Positions 31,525-41,900 are shown, numbered from the stretch's first letter. The stretch is DNA of 64,000 nt from Phycisphaeraceae bacterium (GCA_029260715.1 JAJDCS010000010.1:103465-167464); one strand, 5' to 3'. Numbers and translations are program-made. Notes: generated from the sequence alone by a model not told the origin.

Positions 31525-32505
31525 ATGACCTTACTAGCCCGACAAACCGCCCGCCTGTTGGCTTTCGCCGTGGCATTGACCGCCTGCTCACGCGTCGCCA
31601 CGGCGCAGGACGAGCTCGCCACCGCCGCGATCGACCCGCAGGCGGTGGACCTACGCCCGCATTTTGAAGAAGGGCGCGGCTGCCGATACCAAATCTGGTC
31701 ACTGCGGAGTCAAGCCCAATCGATCCAGATCGGCCCTAACAGCAGGGAATTCGATACACAGTTCGAGTTGAACGGCCAGGTTACGTGGGTGGTGGACCGG
31801 GTGAAGTCGGACGGGTCAGCGACTTGCACCATGACGATGGATTGGCTGACAGCCGACCTGACCGGCCCGGAAGGCGACACCCAGCGCAGCGACAGCCGCC
31901 AGGGACGCGGCGAGCCGGAGACGGTCCATCAGTTGCTCCGCGCATTGACGGGCGTGGCCGTGCGCGTGGAGGTGGGGGCTGACGGCTCCGTGCGCAGCGC
32001 GTCGAACATCGACGCGATCAGCCGCAACGCGCCCGAGGGCATCAAAGTGCCCGACGAGTTGGACTTTATGGAATCCGCAAACGAACTGGCGCTAGTCCCC
32101 GGCGTGCCCGACACGGTGGCGGTCGGAGCCCAGTGGGACCAGCGGTTCGTCTGGAACCACGAACTGGGCAAGCTCACCGAGTCGCTGCGGTTTACGCTGG
32201 AAAACGTTGATCTGATCGAGGGTGTCCCCGTAGCGATGGCCACCGCCGGCGGCAAGGCGGACCTTCAGCCGGACCTCGACCGCATGCTCAAAGACATGAA
32301 AACCGAAGCCCGTGTGGACGTGCGCATGACCGACGGCAGCGTCGAGACGCAGGTGTACTTCGACCTGGATCGCCACGAAGCGATCGGACGCAACACGCTG
32401 GCCCACCGGCGGATCGAGCTGGACGTGCGCGTCCAAAACCACAAGGTCAAACGGGTCATGGACGAGACCATCCACAGCCAGGTGCTGCGCATCGAAGAGT
32501 GGTGA
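31525..32505 (+). CDS. Exported protein of unknown function
   Basis: A 326-residue protein from ATG 31525 (the open frame extends to 31387 but the extra 46 codons show no signal). A signal peptide is clear (MTLLARQTARLLAFAVAL to ATAQ). The mature part is beta-rich with acidic turns (FELNGQVTWVVDRVKSDGSA, VEVGADGSVRSASNIDAI, VRMTDGSVETQVYFDLDRHE). It resembles other secreted planctomycete proteins of this size, but I recognise no named domain. It is divergent from the Maf gene and convergent with xerC, with a repeat element between the two stop codons. Confidence 0.7.
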   Translation: MTLLARQTARLLAFAVALTACSRVATAQDELATAAIDPQAVDLRPHFEEGRGCRYQIWSLRSQAQSIQIGPNSREFDTQFELNGQVTWVVDRVKSDGSATCTMTMDWLTADLTGPEGDTQRSDSRQGRGEPETVHQLLRALTGVAVRVEVGADGSVRSASNIDAISRNAPEGIKVPDELDFMESANELALVPGVPDTVAVGAQWDQRFVWNHELGKLTESLRFTLENVDLIEGVPVAMATAGGKADLQPDLDRMLKDMKTEARVDVRMTDGSVETQVYFDLDRHEAIGRNTLAHRRIELDVRVQNHKVKRVMDETIHSQVLRIEEW

Positions 32506-32507
32506 AA

Positions 32508-32603
32508 GCAACTGGATCAATACATAGTCACCCGCAACGAGCCGCGACCGTGAGGAAGCGGTCTCTTCTCGCACTTGCAACACCCACGTATTAATCCAGT
32601 TGC
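32508..32603. repeat. MITE-like dispersed repeat with inverted ends, copy 3
   Basis: The left arm GCAACTGGATCAATAC (32508-32523) and the right arm GTATTAATCCAGTTGC (32588-32603) are inverted repeats with one mismatch. Between them is the core CGAGCCGCGACCGTGAGGAA (32538 onward) and CTTCTCGCACTTGCA. The 96-bp unit has no coding capacity. It sits between the stop codons of two convergent genes, where it could form a stem-loop acting as a bidirectional terminator. Confidence 0.82.
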
Positions 32604-32618
32604 GTATAAAACGCAGGC

Positions 32619-33554
32619 TCACGGGCGGGGGTGGCACTTCTCGATGACACGCTTCAAGCCCGAAGCGTCTACGTGGGTATAAATCTGCGTGGTTTGGATG
32701 TTGGCGTGGCCCAACAATTCCTGGACAACACGCAAGTCCGCCCCGCCTTCGAGCAGGTGCGTGGCGAACGAGTGACGCAGCGTGTGGGGGTGTACCCCGC
32801 GCAGGCCGGCGCGCCGTGCGTGGCGCACAACCACCTGCCAGACGACCACGCGCGTCATGGGCGCCCCGGTCCGCGACAACAACAAACAATCTGTTGGGCG
32901 GCTGTCTCGCACAAGCTTCGGGCGCAGGTCCTGCTGGTAACGCTTCGCAGCCAACATCGCCGGCTGACCAAGCGGGACGATCCGCTCCTTGTTCCCTTTG
33001 CCGTGGACGCGTGCCACAGCCAGGTCCCCGTGCAAACGTTGCTGATCGAGCCCAGCCAATTCGCTGGCGCGCAGACCGCCGCCGTAGAGCAATTCCAGTA
33101 ACGCCACGTCGCGCAGGTACATGGCGTCGCGTCGCCGGGGAGCTTCCAACAGTCGCTGGACCTGCTGGCGGCCAAGCACGTTGGGCAGGGTGTCCCAGGC
33201 GCGCGGCTGAGTGAGTAGTTGGGCCGGGTCTTTGGGCAGCAACCCCTGGGCTTCCATGAACCGGCAGAACACGCGGATCGTGGCGACGTGACGCGCGATC
33301 GAGCTGACAGCCAGCCCGCGCTGCTCCATGGCGCGCATGTGCTCGACGATCAGGCCCAGGTCCAGGCTGCCCCACGCGTGGAGGCCGCGGTCTGTCAGCC
33401 AGGCGCCCAGTTCGCGTAGGTCCGCCTCGTAAGCCTCTAGCGTGGCTGAGGCAAACCCGCACTCCACACGGCAGTAATCAAGAAAGGCTCGGACCGGCTG
33501 AGCCAAGGATGCGCATTGGAGCGACGTTGAGTCTGTTGGGGGTAAGCCAGGCAT
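32619..33554 (-). CDS. xerC: Tyrosine recombinase XerC/XerD
   Basis: Site-specific recombinase that resolves chromosome dimers at dif. The 311-residue product has an N-terminal SAM-like domain (residues about 15-105) and a catalytic domain with the tyrosine-recombinase residues: Arg in LYGGGLRASELAGL, Lys in GKGNKERIVPLG, His and Arg in HPHTLRHSFATHLLEGG, His in ELLGHANIQTTQIYTHV and Tyr in the last motif. Length matches the family. From ATG 33554 the gene overlaps the Cys-rich gene by 77 bp; a TTG at 33506 would reduce that overlap. XerC versus XerD cannot be settled. Confidence 0.93.
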   Translation of the reverse strand: MPGLPPTDSTSLQCASLAQPVRAFLDYCRVECGFASATLEAYEADLRELGAWLTDRGLHAWGSLDLGLIVEHMRAMEQRGLAVSSIARHVATIRVFCRFMEAQGLLPKDPAQLLTQPRAWDTLPNVLGRQQVQRLLEAPRRRDAMYLRDVALLELLYGGGLRASELAGLDQQRLHGDLAVARVHGKGNKERIVPLGQPAMLAAKRYQQDLRPKLVRDSRPTDCLLLSRTGAPMTRVVVWQVVVRHARRAGLRGVHPHTLRHSFATHLLEGGADLRVVQELLGHANIQTTQIYTHVDASGLKRVIEKCHPRP

Positions 33555-33765
33555 CGTTGGTGTTGCGTTGAGCCGAGGCAGCCAGCCGGTCTTGCTCACG
33601 CTCGATCTGATCGTAGACGTGGCAGTCGTGGTGGTCGTTGACGCAGAGGCGGAACGCCTCGCCGAGACGCCCCAGCGTGAAGCGCGCGGCGCAGCGGCTG
33701 TCGTTACGGTTGATAAACGGGCACGGGCCGTCCGCCGACCCACAGCCGGATTTAGCGCAAGGCAT
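33478..33765 (-). CDS. Small Cys-rich protein of unknown function, overlaps xerC
   Basis: A 95-residue protein from ATG 33765, supported by AAGGAG seven bases upstream. The N-terminal half has six cysteines and paired histidines (MPCAKSGCGSADGPCPFINR, FTLGRLGEAFRLCVNDHHDC), suggesting metal or Fe-S binding. The C-terminal half is polar without motifs. The frame overlaps the start of xerC by about 77 bp in another frame, so the two are probably translationally linked. It is not a recognised family. The strong ribosome site and Cys spacing argue that it is real. Confidence 0.6.
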   Translation of the reverse strand: MPCAKSGCGSADGPCPFINRNDSRCAARFTLGRLGEAFRLCVNDHHDCHVYDQIEREQDRLAASAQRNTNDAWLTPNRLNVAPMRILGSAGPSLS

Positions 33766-33907
33766 GAGGCTCCTTCGCGTTGGGACAAGCAAACGAACAC
33801 AGTGTTATCGGCCTGCAGCCGCGACGGCCGTGAATCTTGACATCAGAAAAATAAGATGCCCACGCTGTTTTGAACTGCTACGCCAAACGCTTAGAATTGC
33901 ACGCCGG

Positions 33908-33981
33908 GCCGACATAGCTCAACTGGTTAGAGCGAGGGATTCATAAGCCCTAGGTTCCAGGTTCGAGTCCTGGTGTCGGCA
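33908..33981 (+). tRNA. tRNA with CAT anticodon (Met or Ile2)
   Basis: A 74-nt cloverleaf: acceptor GCCGACA/TGTCGGC, D stem GCTC/GAGC, anticodon loop TTCATAA, T arm CCAGG-TTCGAGT-CCTGG, discriminator A. The first base pair is G-C, not the C-A mismatch of initiator tRNA. So it is elongator Met or the lysidine-modified Ile tRNA. No CCA is encoded. Confidence 0.93.
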
Positions 33982-34168
33982 TTGTTTAGGCTTCTCATCA
34001 GCACAAGGGCTATACCCCTGGCGGCTTGCCTCGCAGCCATTGGATGAAAGCGGTGGACCATCGTGAAGAAAGTTCATGGGGTAGCCTTTCAACTCACACC
34101 GCTAGATCGGCCGATCTGATACCGGGTATGTCCTTATTTTTAGAATGCCTCCGGGGAGGGTCTAACTG
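33982..34168. other. Intergenic region before dacB
   Basis: No coding sequence or RNA could be supported here. The region ends with a GGGGAGGG ribosome-site candidate just before the dacB ATG (34169). A promoter is likely but no clear hexamer pair was identified. Confidence 0.4.
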
Positions 34169-35740
34169 ATGTTCCACCGCAAAATCGTGGCCGGGCTGGC
34201 CGCGAGCATCCTCTTATTGGCGCCTATCTGCGTTCTGGCAGGTGGTTTACAGCGTCGCGTGGAGGAGGTGCTGCGGGCGGCGGAACTCAAAGACACACAG
34301 GTGGCCTTAGTCGCGATCGACTTATCCACCGGGGAAGAGCTGATCTCCATTGAACCAGGCGCGTCCATGGCGCCGGCGAGCAACCTGAAGCTGGTCACTT
34401 CGTCCGCGGCGTTGCACGTGTTGGGCCCGGATTACGTGTTCCGCACGGAGTTGCGACTCATCGAGCCGAAAGACTGGGCGGGCATGCCCGCGCCGGTGTC
34501 GGCCGACCCCACCTTCGACCCCAACAAAGGGCCTGTGCTGGTGGTCAACGGCGACGGCGACCCCGCGCTGGGCGACCCGGTTCTGCTTCGCCAACACGAC
34601 ATGGACATCGAGCGGTTGCTCGATATCTGGGTCGATGCGGCACGCAACACCGGGGTGAAACGGTTCCAGCGCCTGATCGTGGACGACCGCGTCTTCGACC
34701 GGCAACTAGTACACCCGACGTGGCCAAGCGATCAGCTACACCTGTGGTACTGCGCACAAGTTTCAGGGGTCAACATCCACAACAATTGCTTGGGCGTCTA
34801 CGTCGAGCCGACCCGTCAGGGCGAATCGCCCATGGTGACGACCTCGCCCATCGTCGGCTTCCTGAGCCCGCAGAACCGAGCGGTGACGGGCAAAAGCGAT
34901 ACGCTTTGGATCAGCCGCAAACCCGATACCAACGAGATCACGTATTGGGGCCAGGTGAAAAACCGCCGCAACAGCCCCGTGCGTGTCACCATCCACGACC
35001 CTCCGGTGTTCCTGGGTCGGCTGCTGGCGCACCGGCTTGAGAAAAGCGGCGTGGTGGTGGAATCGATCCATCAGCCTGATATGGAGGACCTGCTGCCCCA
35101 AGGCAGGGCCTTGCACGCGATCCAGACGACGCTGCCGGTGGTGCTGGAGCGTTGTAACAAAGACTCGCAGAACCTGTTCGCCGAGGCGCTTTTGAAGCGC
35201 ATGGGGCGGCGGTTCACGGGCTCACCGGGCAGTTGGGAGAACGGTCCGGCGGCGGTGCGGGCGTTCTTAAGCAGGATGCTCGGCCCGCGTGGATCGGCGG
35301 TGTTGATGATCGACGGCAGCGGCCTCAGCGCCGAAAACCGCGTGACGGCCAGGGTTTTGGTTGACATCCTAGCGCGTATGCACGCCGACCCGGCACGCGG
35401 GCCGATGCTGCGGCAAAGCCTGTCGATCGGTGGCGTCGACGGCACCCTGCGTAGCCGCTTCAAGCAGGGAATCGCCGGGCGGGTCTACGGAAAAAGCGGG
35501 TACATCAACGGCGTGAGCTGCTTGAGTGGGTATATCGTCGTGCCGGGCCAGCCAACCGCTGGCGGGGTTGGGTTTGACGGGGGCGGCGAGCGCGTGATCG
35601 CGTTCAGCTTCTTGTTCAACGACATCAAGCCGCCGATCTACGTCCACCAGATCAAGAACCTCCAAGACAACCTTGTCAAATTGATCGACGAGGAAATAGC
35701 CGCTCAGGTCGAGGATGAAAAAGCCAAATTGGGCGGGTAA
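34169..35740 (+). CDS. dacB: D-alanyl-D-alanine carboxypeptidase/endopeptidase, PBP4 (DacB) family
   Basis: Periplasmic penicillin-binding protein of the S13 family that trims peptidoglycan peptides. The 523-residue product has a signal peptide (residues 1-24). The active-site SxxK is SNLK at about residue 71 (APASNLKLVTSSAALHVLGP), the second box is DGSGLSAENRVT, and the third is KSG (GRVYGKSGYINGVSCLSGY) at about 441. The large insert between the first two boxes matches the S13 pattern. GGGGAGGG upstream supports the start. A related short-peptidoglycan role in a planctomycete agrees with their now known thin peptidoglycan. Confidence 0.93.
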   Translation: MFHRKIVAGLAASILLLAPICVLAGGLQRRVEEVLRAAELKDTQVALVAIDLSTGEELISIEPGASMAPASNLKLVTSSAALHVLGPDYVFRTELRLIEPKDWAGMPAPVSADPTFDPNKGPVLVVNGDGDPALGDPVLLRQHDMDIERLLDIWVDAARNTGVKRFQRLIVDDRVFDRQLVHPTWPSDQLHLWYCAQVSGVNIHNNCLGVYVEPTRQGESPMVTTSPIVGFLSPQNRAVTGKSDTLWISRKPDTNEITYWGQVKNRRNSPVRVTIHDPPVFLGRLLAHRLEKSGVVVESIHQPDMEDLLPQGRALHAIQTTLPVVLERCNKDSQNLFAEALLKRMGRRFTGSPGSWENGPAAVRAFLSRMLGPRGSAVLMIDGSGLSAENRVTARVLVDILARMHADPARGPMLRQSLSIGGVDGTLRSRFKQGIAGRVYGKSGYINGVSCLSGYIVVPGQPTAGGVGFDGGGERVIAFSFLFNDIKPPIYVHQIKNLQDNLVKLIDEEIAAQVEDEKAKLGG

Positions 35741-35807
35741 GCAGCGGTATCTCTTGATACACCGTTCGAGTATTTGACGACCGCCTCCCGGTCGCACGCG
35801 CGGCGTG

Positions 35808-37061
35808 TTACCGCTGATCCGGTTCGGCTGGGCTGCCGCGGCGGACGAGCACCACAGCGTCGGCTAACCGCAGGCGGTCCATCACCGGCCCGTTGGCGGC
35901 GGGGTCGAGTTCGATAGTCAACTCACCGGCCTCCAGAGGCACATTGAATGATGCGCTGGGTTGCTGGGCATGTAGGTGTAAGCGGGATTGCTCGCGTCCG
36001 TTGATCCGCACAATCACGTAAAAATCCGCCCAGGCGTGGGCCTGCGACGCGGCTGAATCGGAAACCGCGATCCGCGCGTTGGCAGCCACGCGGCTGGCGC
36101 CTTCGGGCAGGGTAAACGCGACGGTCGTCGGCGCGTGCATGTCAACGGTCTTGCCATGGTATTGAGGCGTCACGGGCATACCGAAGACATCGCCCCCAGC
36201 CACGACCCGCATCGGCAAGTCCGCCAAGTCCACAAGGTATCCTTGTTCCGAAGCCAAATCGATTTTGTCGACCGCGTCTAGGGGCAAGACCACCGACGCC
36301 TGACCCGTGGTGGGCACCAGCCGCAGCGTCAACTGATCCGAAGCGACCTCGATCGAATTGGCCAGCACACCGGAGCCGTCGCTGAGCCAGACCATAGGCA
36401 GATCCACACGCGGCTCAGACGGGTTGGCCAGCCGCAACGCACGGACCTGCTTAATCGGTAGCGCAACGGGCTTGGGCATCCCCTCGGGCTGAACCTCCAC
36501 AACCGAGGGCGTCACCCGCACAACGAACCCGGCCACGCGGTCGCCGTTGACCAGCGAAACAGTGTCCGTCGCCGACGCGGCGCCCCCGTCGGCGGCGTGG
36601 TCTTCCTGCGACACCCACATCGCGTGGACCCTCTCCAAGCTGACAGGCAACTCTCCGAGGACCGGGTGGTGCCAGAGCATGGTTTGATCGTCCTGCGTAC
36701 CGGCCCATCGCCCGATCAAGCGCTGGCCGTCCACAAGCTCAAGCAGGCTATACGGGCGTTCTTCAAAACGGACTTCGCCCGGCGGGGGCTCTGGGGTCTG
36801 CTCGTCTTGCGGCTGGGCGGGTGTCATCTTGAGTTGAATAAACCGCTCGACAGGCTCCACGCGAAACCTGCGGTCCGCATCGAAGTAGCTGACCACCCCG
36901 TCGGACAGGCTGTGCAGGCTGATCGGCTCCTGCCGCAGCTCCGCATCGGTCAACACCGCCGGGGTCAACGCCATCGCCACGCCGCCCGCCCCACACAGAC
37001 ACACAGCCGTGATGAACACGTGGGTGAACAGCCCAACGGATTGACGCAAATACTTAAACAC
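35808..37061 (-). CDS. Exported protein of unknown function, DUF4175-like operon
   Basis: A 417-residue protein from a GTG at 37061, with AAAGGGA upstream at suitable spacing. A longer open frame reaches 37631, but that part only mirrors the neighbouring gene in another frame. An N-terminal signal segment (LFTHVFITAVCLCGAGGVAMA) is followed by beta-rich sequence including LVNGDRVAGFVVRVTPSVVEVQ and LLELVDGQRLIGRWAGTQDD. These repeated strands resemble NPCBM/carbohydrate-associated beta domains in planctomycete exported proteins. Last gene of a four-gene operon, 32 bp after the repeat-protein gene. Function unknown. Confidence 0.72.
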   Translation of the reverse strand: MFKYLRQSVGLFTHVFITAVCLCGAGGVAMALTPAVLTDAELRQEPISLHSLSDGVVSYFDADRRFRVEPVERFIQLKMTPAQPQDEQTPEPPPGEVRFEERPYSLLELVDGQRLIGRWAGTQDDQTMLWHHPVLGELPVSLERVHAMWVSQEDHAADGGAASATDTVSLVNGDRVAGFVVRVTPSVVEVQPEGMPKPVALPIKQVRALRLANPSEPRVDLPMVWLSDGSGVLANSIEVASDQLTLRLVPTTGQASVVLPLDAVDKIDLASEQGYLVDLADLPMRVVAGGDVFGMPVTPQYHGKTVDMHAPTTVAFTLPEGASRVAANARIAVSDSAASQAHAWADFYVIVRINGREQSRLHLHAQQPSASFNVPLEAGELTIELDPAANGPVMDRLRLADAVVLVRRGSPAEPDQR

Positions 37062-37093
37062 AACAATCCCTTTAAGCGGGCATTGACCCCGTC

Positions 37094-38236
37094 TCACCTC
37101 TGAAATATCGGCAGCAAGCGATTGGGAATCTGCAGGATCAACAGCGACATGGACGTGCCGTACGCTTCGCCGTGGTCGGAGTGCCAGCTTCCGTCGCGGT
37201 TCTGCCGGGTCAACAGCTCGCTGCGGATCTGGGGGAACCACTCTTGCCAATACGTCCCGCCAGCGAGGTACATCGCCTGGACAGCGTAGTAGTGCCCGTA
37301 GTGGTAGTGCCCGAACGTGCCGTTGGACAGTGCCTTTTTCTGACGCAGCAGGTAATCGAGGCCTTTGCGGACCGCTTCGTCTTCGTAGACGCCGGCGTAG
37401 TAGAGGCTGGCCACGCCCGCAGCCGAGCGGGGGAACGCCGAGCCGCCCGAGTTGAGCATATAGCGGAACCCGCCGTCGCCGGGGTTCTGGCACTGACGTA
37501 CATAGGCGATCGCCCGTTCGATGGTGGCCTTTGGCACCGTGATGCCCGCGTTGCGCGCCGAGCGCAGGGCCATGACCTGACAAATCGTCACGGAGATATC
37601 GGCGTCGAACGGGCGCGGGTGGTACCGCCAACCGCCTTCGGGGTTTTGCGTGCTGACGATCAGGTTCACCGCTTTGATCAGCGACTCGCGCACGCGCCGG
37701 TCGCCGGTCATGCCGTAGACCTCACCCAGGAACAGCGTGGCGAACCCGTGCCCGTACATGGGCCCGTGCGACGTGTCGGCCGCGACAAGACCTGTCTCGT
37801 GCACGTTGCGGAGGATGAAGACCAGGCCCCGCTCGACGTTTGGGCCGTACGTGCCACGCCCAGGCAGGTGCCCGTCCGCCATCATCGCCATGCACGCCAA
37901 CGCGGTCACACCGACGTGTCGCCCGTATCGCTGGGCGCTGTAGCTGCCGTCTTCGGCTTGCAGCCCGGCCAGGTACGCCAACCCCCGATCGACCCCCTGG
38001 CGTAGTTCGGGTGTGATCTCGACAAACGGCTCGTCAGACGCGACAGCGGGCATCGCGACAAAGGACAACACTAAAAATAAAAAAGCGTTCCTCAGCGCCC
38101 ACGGCTTGGCGGCGGCTCGTGTGGGAACACAACACTGAACTAAAAGCCGTTCTAGACAGCGGTGTTGAAACGGATTCGACAAAGGCATCTCCAATACCCC
38201 CCGGCATTGCCCATTGGAATCTTTCGGCTTTCTCAC
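37094..38236 (-). CDS. Prenyltransferase/squalene-oxidase repeat protein, exported
   Basis: A 380-residue protein whose mature part has alpha-toroid repeats (LAYLAGLQAEDGSYSAQ, LIVSTQNPEGGWRYHPRPFD, IAYVRQCQNPGDGGFRYMLNS, LTRQNRDGSWHSDHGEAYG), the prenyltransferase/terpene cyclase repeat. No cyclase DXDD motif is seen. The start is GTG at 38236, overlapping the upstream stop as GTGA and preceded by AGGAG; ATG at 38188 is possible. A hydrophobic stretch at about residues 48-66 from the GTG could be a signal or anchor. The fold is supported, the activity not. Confidence 0.82.
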   Translation of the reverse strand: MRKPKDSNGQCRGVLEMPLSNPFQHRCLERLLVQCCVPTRAAAKPWALRNAFLFLVLSFVAMPAVASDEPFVEITPELRQGVDRGLAYLAGLQAEDGSYSAQRYGRHVGVTALACMAMMADGHLPGRGTYGPNVERGLVFILRNVHETGLVAADTSHGPMYGHGFATLFLGEVYGMTGDRRVRESLIKAVNLIVSTQNPEGGWRYHPRPFDADISVTICQVMALRSARNAGITVPKATIERAIAYVRQCQNPGDGGFRYMLNSGGSAFPRSAAGVASLYYAGVYEDEAVRKGLDYLLRQKKALSNGTFGHYHYGHYYAVQAMYLAGGTYWQEWFPQIRSELLTRQNRDGSWHSDHGEAYGTSMSLLILQIPNRLLPIFQR

Positions 38237-38973
38237 CGGCTCTCCTCAGCCAAGCGCCGGTAATATTCGCCGGTCAATTCGCTGTAGACGGAACTAAACG
38301 GCTCATTGAACCCTTGTTGCAATTCATCGCGTAGCCTCGGTGGCAAGCTGCCCCACTGCGACCGGTGAGTCTGCAGCGGGCCCGCTGAGGTATCGGGGGG
38401 CACCTGCCCCGCGCCGCCACCACCGCCGCCGCTTCCCATGCCCGACGACACGGCGCCGGTCATGCTCTGTTGGGCGCCTGCGTTTTGAGCGCTGCCCACG
38501 TCCTGCTGCTGGGCGCTGCCCTCCGACCCGCCGGACCCACCGCCGCCGCCGCCGGATTGCTGCTGCTTGGCGGCCGCAATGATCTGGTCGAGCTTGTCGA
38601 GGATCGATTGCTGAACACGCTGGGTCTCGATCCCCGCGTCAAACCGCTGGCCCAGCCGATCGGCGGCGTCGCGCATCTCATGGATCGTTTGATCAAACAG
38701 GTCCGATGGCTGGCCATCCGGGTCGGGCTGGGGCGCGAGTTCCGACGCATCCTGTTCGGTGCCCAGCCCAGCGGAATCGCCAGGGGGGTGATCGGCGCCG
38801 GGCGGTGTGGTTTCCAAGTCGGCGGGGGGGCGGATGTCCAACAATTCGTCGAGTGTCGGCTGCTTGTCTTGGGCCCACGATAAGGCGGGCGTCAACCACA
38901 GCGCCACCCCAAACAAAGCAAACACCCCACCGGGGCGTAACAAGCGAGCAATCTGTCGGATCGATCCGTTCAT
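38233..38973 (-). CDS. Small exported Gly/Gln-rich protein
   Basis: A 246-residue protein from ATG 38973, which lies 7 bp after the DUF4175-like stop. An N-terminal hydrophobic segment (residues 17-34) ends ALSWAQ, a signal-like cleavage site. The mature region has a helical part (LFDQTIHEMRDAADRLGQRF then VQQSILDKLDQIIAAAKQQQ) and two poly-Gly stretches. The C-terminal SVYSELTGEYYRRLAEESR is charged. Gene order suggests a complex with the upstream coiled-coil protein. No family recognised. Confidence 0.65.
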   Translation of the reverse strand: MNGSIRQIARLLRPGGVFALFGVALWLTPALSWAQDKQPTLDELLDIRPPADLETTPPGADHPPGDSAGLGTEQDASELAPQPDPDGQPSDLFDQTIHEMRDAADRLGQRFDAGIETQRVQQSILDKLDQIIAAAKQQQSGGGGGGSGGSEGSAQQQDVGSAQNAGAQQSMTGAVSSGMGSGGGGGGAGQVPPDTSAGPLQTHRSQWGSLPPRLRDELQQGFNEPFSSVYSELTGEYYRRLAEESR

Positions 38974-38980
38974 GTTCGTC

Positions 38981-41900
38981 TTACCGCTGCTGCTGCGCCT
39001 CCGGCTGTTGGGCGGATTGACGGACTTGCTCAATCAAGCGCTGCCCCAATTGCGCCAAATGGGTCTGTTGTTGGGCTAACCGCAACAACATTTGAGTATA
39101 GCGCTGCTCGCTGTGGGCGGTGTCGGGCTGCTGGGCGTCTTGCGGTTGATCGAGTGCGGCTTTGCTTTTTTCAATTTGGCGTGTGCGGTGGTAGACCACC
39201 TCCTGCACACCGCGCAGCAGCTTCAGCTCCGCAACGGGCGGGACCAGCGGCGGCGGTTGCCCGCCCCCCCCTCCGCCACCACCACCGCCGCCTTGAGCAC
39301 CGGCGAATTCAGGCTCCTGCGGGTCGCGCTGCAGCGCCTCAGCCATGTGCCGCAGCAGCGACGCGACGGTCTCTTGCTGATCCAACACCGCTTGATCGGC
39401 TTTCGCCTTGCGCAGCTGCGAGGCAATCGAGCCGGACCTCTCGTCGATCTGATCGTGCAGGTAATTAAAAACCAATGTCTGCTCGACCCGGTCACGCATC
39501 GCGTCCGCGGCGATTTTCAGGTCGGCTTGGCGGTGCCCGAGCTTGATCAACAGCGCGCGCTCCATGCGTCCCGGCTTATCGAATTGCGCCAGCGGTGACG
39601 TCTTTTCATGGATCGCGTCTTGTTCCTGTGCGAGCTTGATGTATTCCTGGCGCAGCGCCTCGCGTTCTTTGTCGGTCTTGTCGTCTTGCGCCTGCTTGCG
39701 CATCTGCTCGACCAACGCCAACGCCTCTTGGAGCGCCTCAAGCGCCGCCTGCTGAGCCTCGACCGCCGGCTCGCGCTTGGGCAAGCGCAGGGCGGTGATC
39801 GCGTCGGCCTGGTGCATGGCCGCCTTGTCGAGCAGGTCGGCGGGCTGCTGCGAGGCCGGTGTGCCGCGGGCGCGGTCGGCCACCGCCAGCGTGGTGCGAC
39901 GCAGCGCCGAAAGCGGCGCGTCCAATCCAGCCAGCTCCACCGCCTCGCCCAAGCGATCCAACTGCTGCTGCTGCTGTTCAACAAGCCTGCGGATCGCCTC
40001 GGCCAGCTTGACCAATCTGCGGCGGAGGATCGCCTGGCGGCGGTCCTGCACGTCGGCGAGCTCTTGGAGCATCTTCCGCATCGTGTCCATCGCCGCCTGC
40101 TGATCGCCGCCCGCTTCCGACAAGCGGTTGGCCTCGGCGTTTTGGGCGGCTTCATCGAGCGTGCGTGCCAGGCCCTGACGCTGCGCGATCGACGCTGCTT
40201 CGGCCAGCACCTGCGCGGTGGCTTCGTCGTCGGGACTACCGCTGTGCCGCGACAACGCTTCGGACGTGGTCTGCATCTGCTGGATCAATGACTGCGACAG
40301 CTTCGCCAAGCCCTCCTGACGTCCGGCCAGGGCTTCGAGTTGCTGACGCTCGGGCTTGCTGAGTTGATCGATCGTCCAGCCCAGGGTTTGGGGCATCATC
40401 TCCCGGGTCTCGCCGGCGAGGGCTTCTTGCATAGCTTGGAGTTGCTGGAGCTGGAGTTGCAACGTCAGCGCGTCGCGGCCCTGGTCCAGCAGGCTGATCG
40501 CCTCGGCCAGCGCGTCTTGCACCTCTTGCTGACGCCGCGAGGCGGCTTGGCGGTGCCGGTCGGCTTGTTGAGGTTGTTGCTGGGCTTGCTGGAGTTGCTG
40601 CTGGGCCTGGCCGGAGGCTTGGCCCGCCTGGTCGAAGATGACGCCGCCGCGTTCGAGCAGTTGGTGCAACTGGCCGGCCTCTTGAGGGTCGAGCCGGTTG
40701 CGCTGCGCACGGTCCTTCAACGCGTCAATCAAGTCAGACTGCGCGTCAATCCCCTCGGTAAGTTGGCGCTGGTGGGGCAACGCGGCGCCGACCGGCTCGT
40801 CGAGCAACGCACGCTGCTTGGCCTCTAAGCGGATCGCTTGCTGACGCACCGCCGCGAGGTCCGAGCGGATCTGCGCGATGAGCGTGACCGTATCGATGAT
40901 GCGCAGCCGGCGAGGCGTGGAGCGCGTCGGGGCGTGGCGCTCCCCGTTGAGGTCGTACACGTCTTGTGTCACCGCGGTAAGCAGCAGTTCGTCGCCCGGC
41001 TCCAACGCCAGGCTCCGCAGGTCCAGGCTGTGCCGGATCGGCGCCTTCGTCTGCCGGGCCGCGACCTGGGCCACACGGCGGGTGTCGTCGCCTTCGTCGC
41101 CGGCTGCGGGCTCTGTATCGCCACCCGACTGGGCGCGGTTGGTCTTGGCTTCTAGCCACAACGACTCGATACCCACGTCGTCCTGGGCCACCGCTTCGAT
41201 CTCAATCAACGCCGTGGGCAGCACGGATTGATCCGAGCTTGGCTGGATCATCGCCACGGACGGCGCGTGGTCGGGCACCGCCTCGATGCGGTACACCCGC
41301 TCAGAAAGGTTGCTTAAGCCGTAGGTGTCGGCGATGTGGATGGGCGTCTGAACGGTCTGATCGAGCACAAACGATTGCACAGCCGCTTGCGCGGTCAGCG
41401 TCTGGCCTTGCTGGTGCGTGCGTTTGGGTTGGGCGGGTGGGTACGCGATTAGGCCGGGCATGAAGCCGCCGCTCTGGACGCTTTGGGCTGCGATAGGCTT
41501 GTTAAACGCGGTGTGCCATTGCACAGCCGAACCGACCAGCGCGCTGACCGTGGCTGCCTGGCCGGGTTGACGGTCCAAGCGAACCTGCCGCGGGGCAACT
41601 AAGTCAGCCGCGTATGGGGGGGGATCGATCTTCACGCTCACGGCGTCTACCGATGGGCGGCGCACCAGCCGAAGAGATTGAGTGCTTGTGCTGTCGTCGC
41701 CGGCTAAAAAATAAAACTCAATCGCGGGCGGCTCTTGTGATGCGGAATCCGTGACGGGGTCCGCCAGATCGATAAGCCTTTCAAACACGCCCAGACGGTT
41801 TGATTGATCGCCGTTTAGGCTTGTGATCGCCGACGCGTCGCTGTCGGGTTCGTGTTGCTCGCTCATCAATAGCGACTGCCATGGCGCGGGTTGGCCGGCG

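Noticed and set aside
37062..37631. Upstream extension of the exported protein at 35808
   Set aside because: The frame mirrors the overlapping prenyltransferase-repeat gene; a GTG at 37061 with a ribosome site and a signal segment explains the real start.
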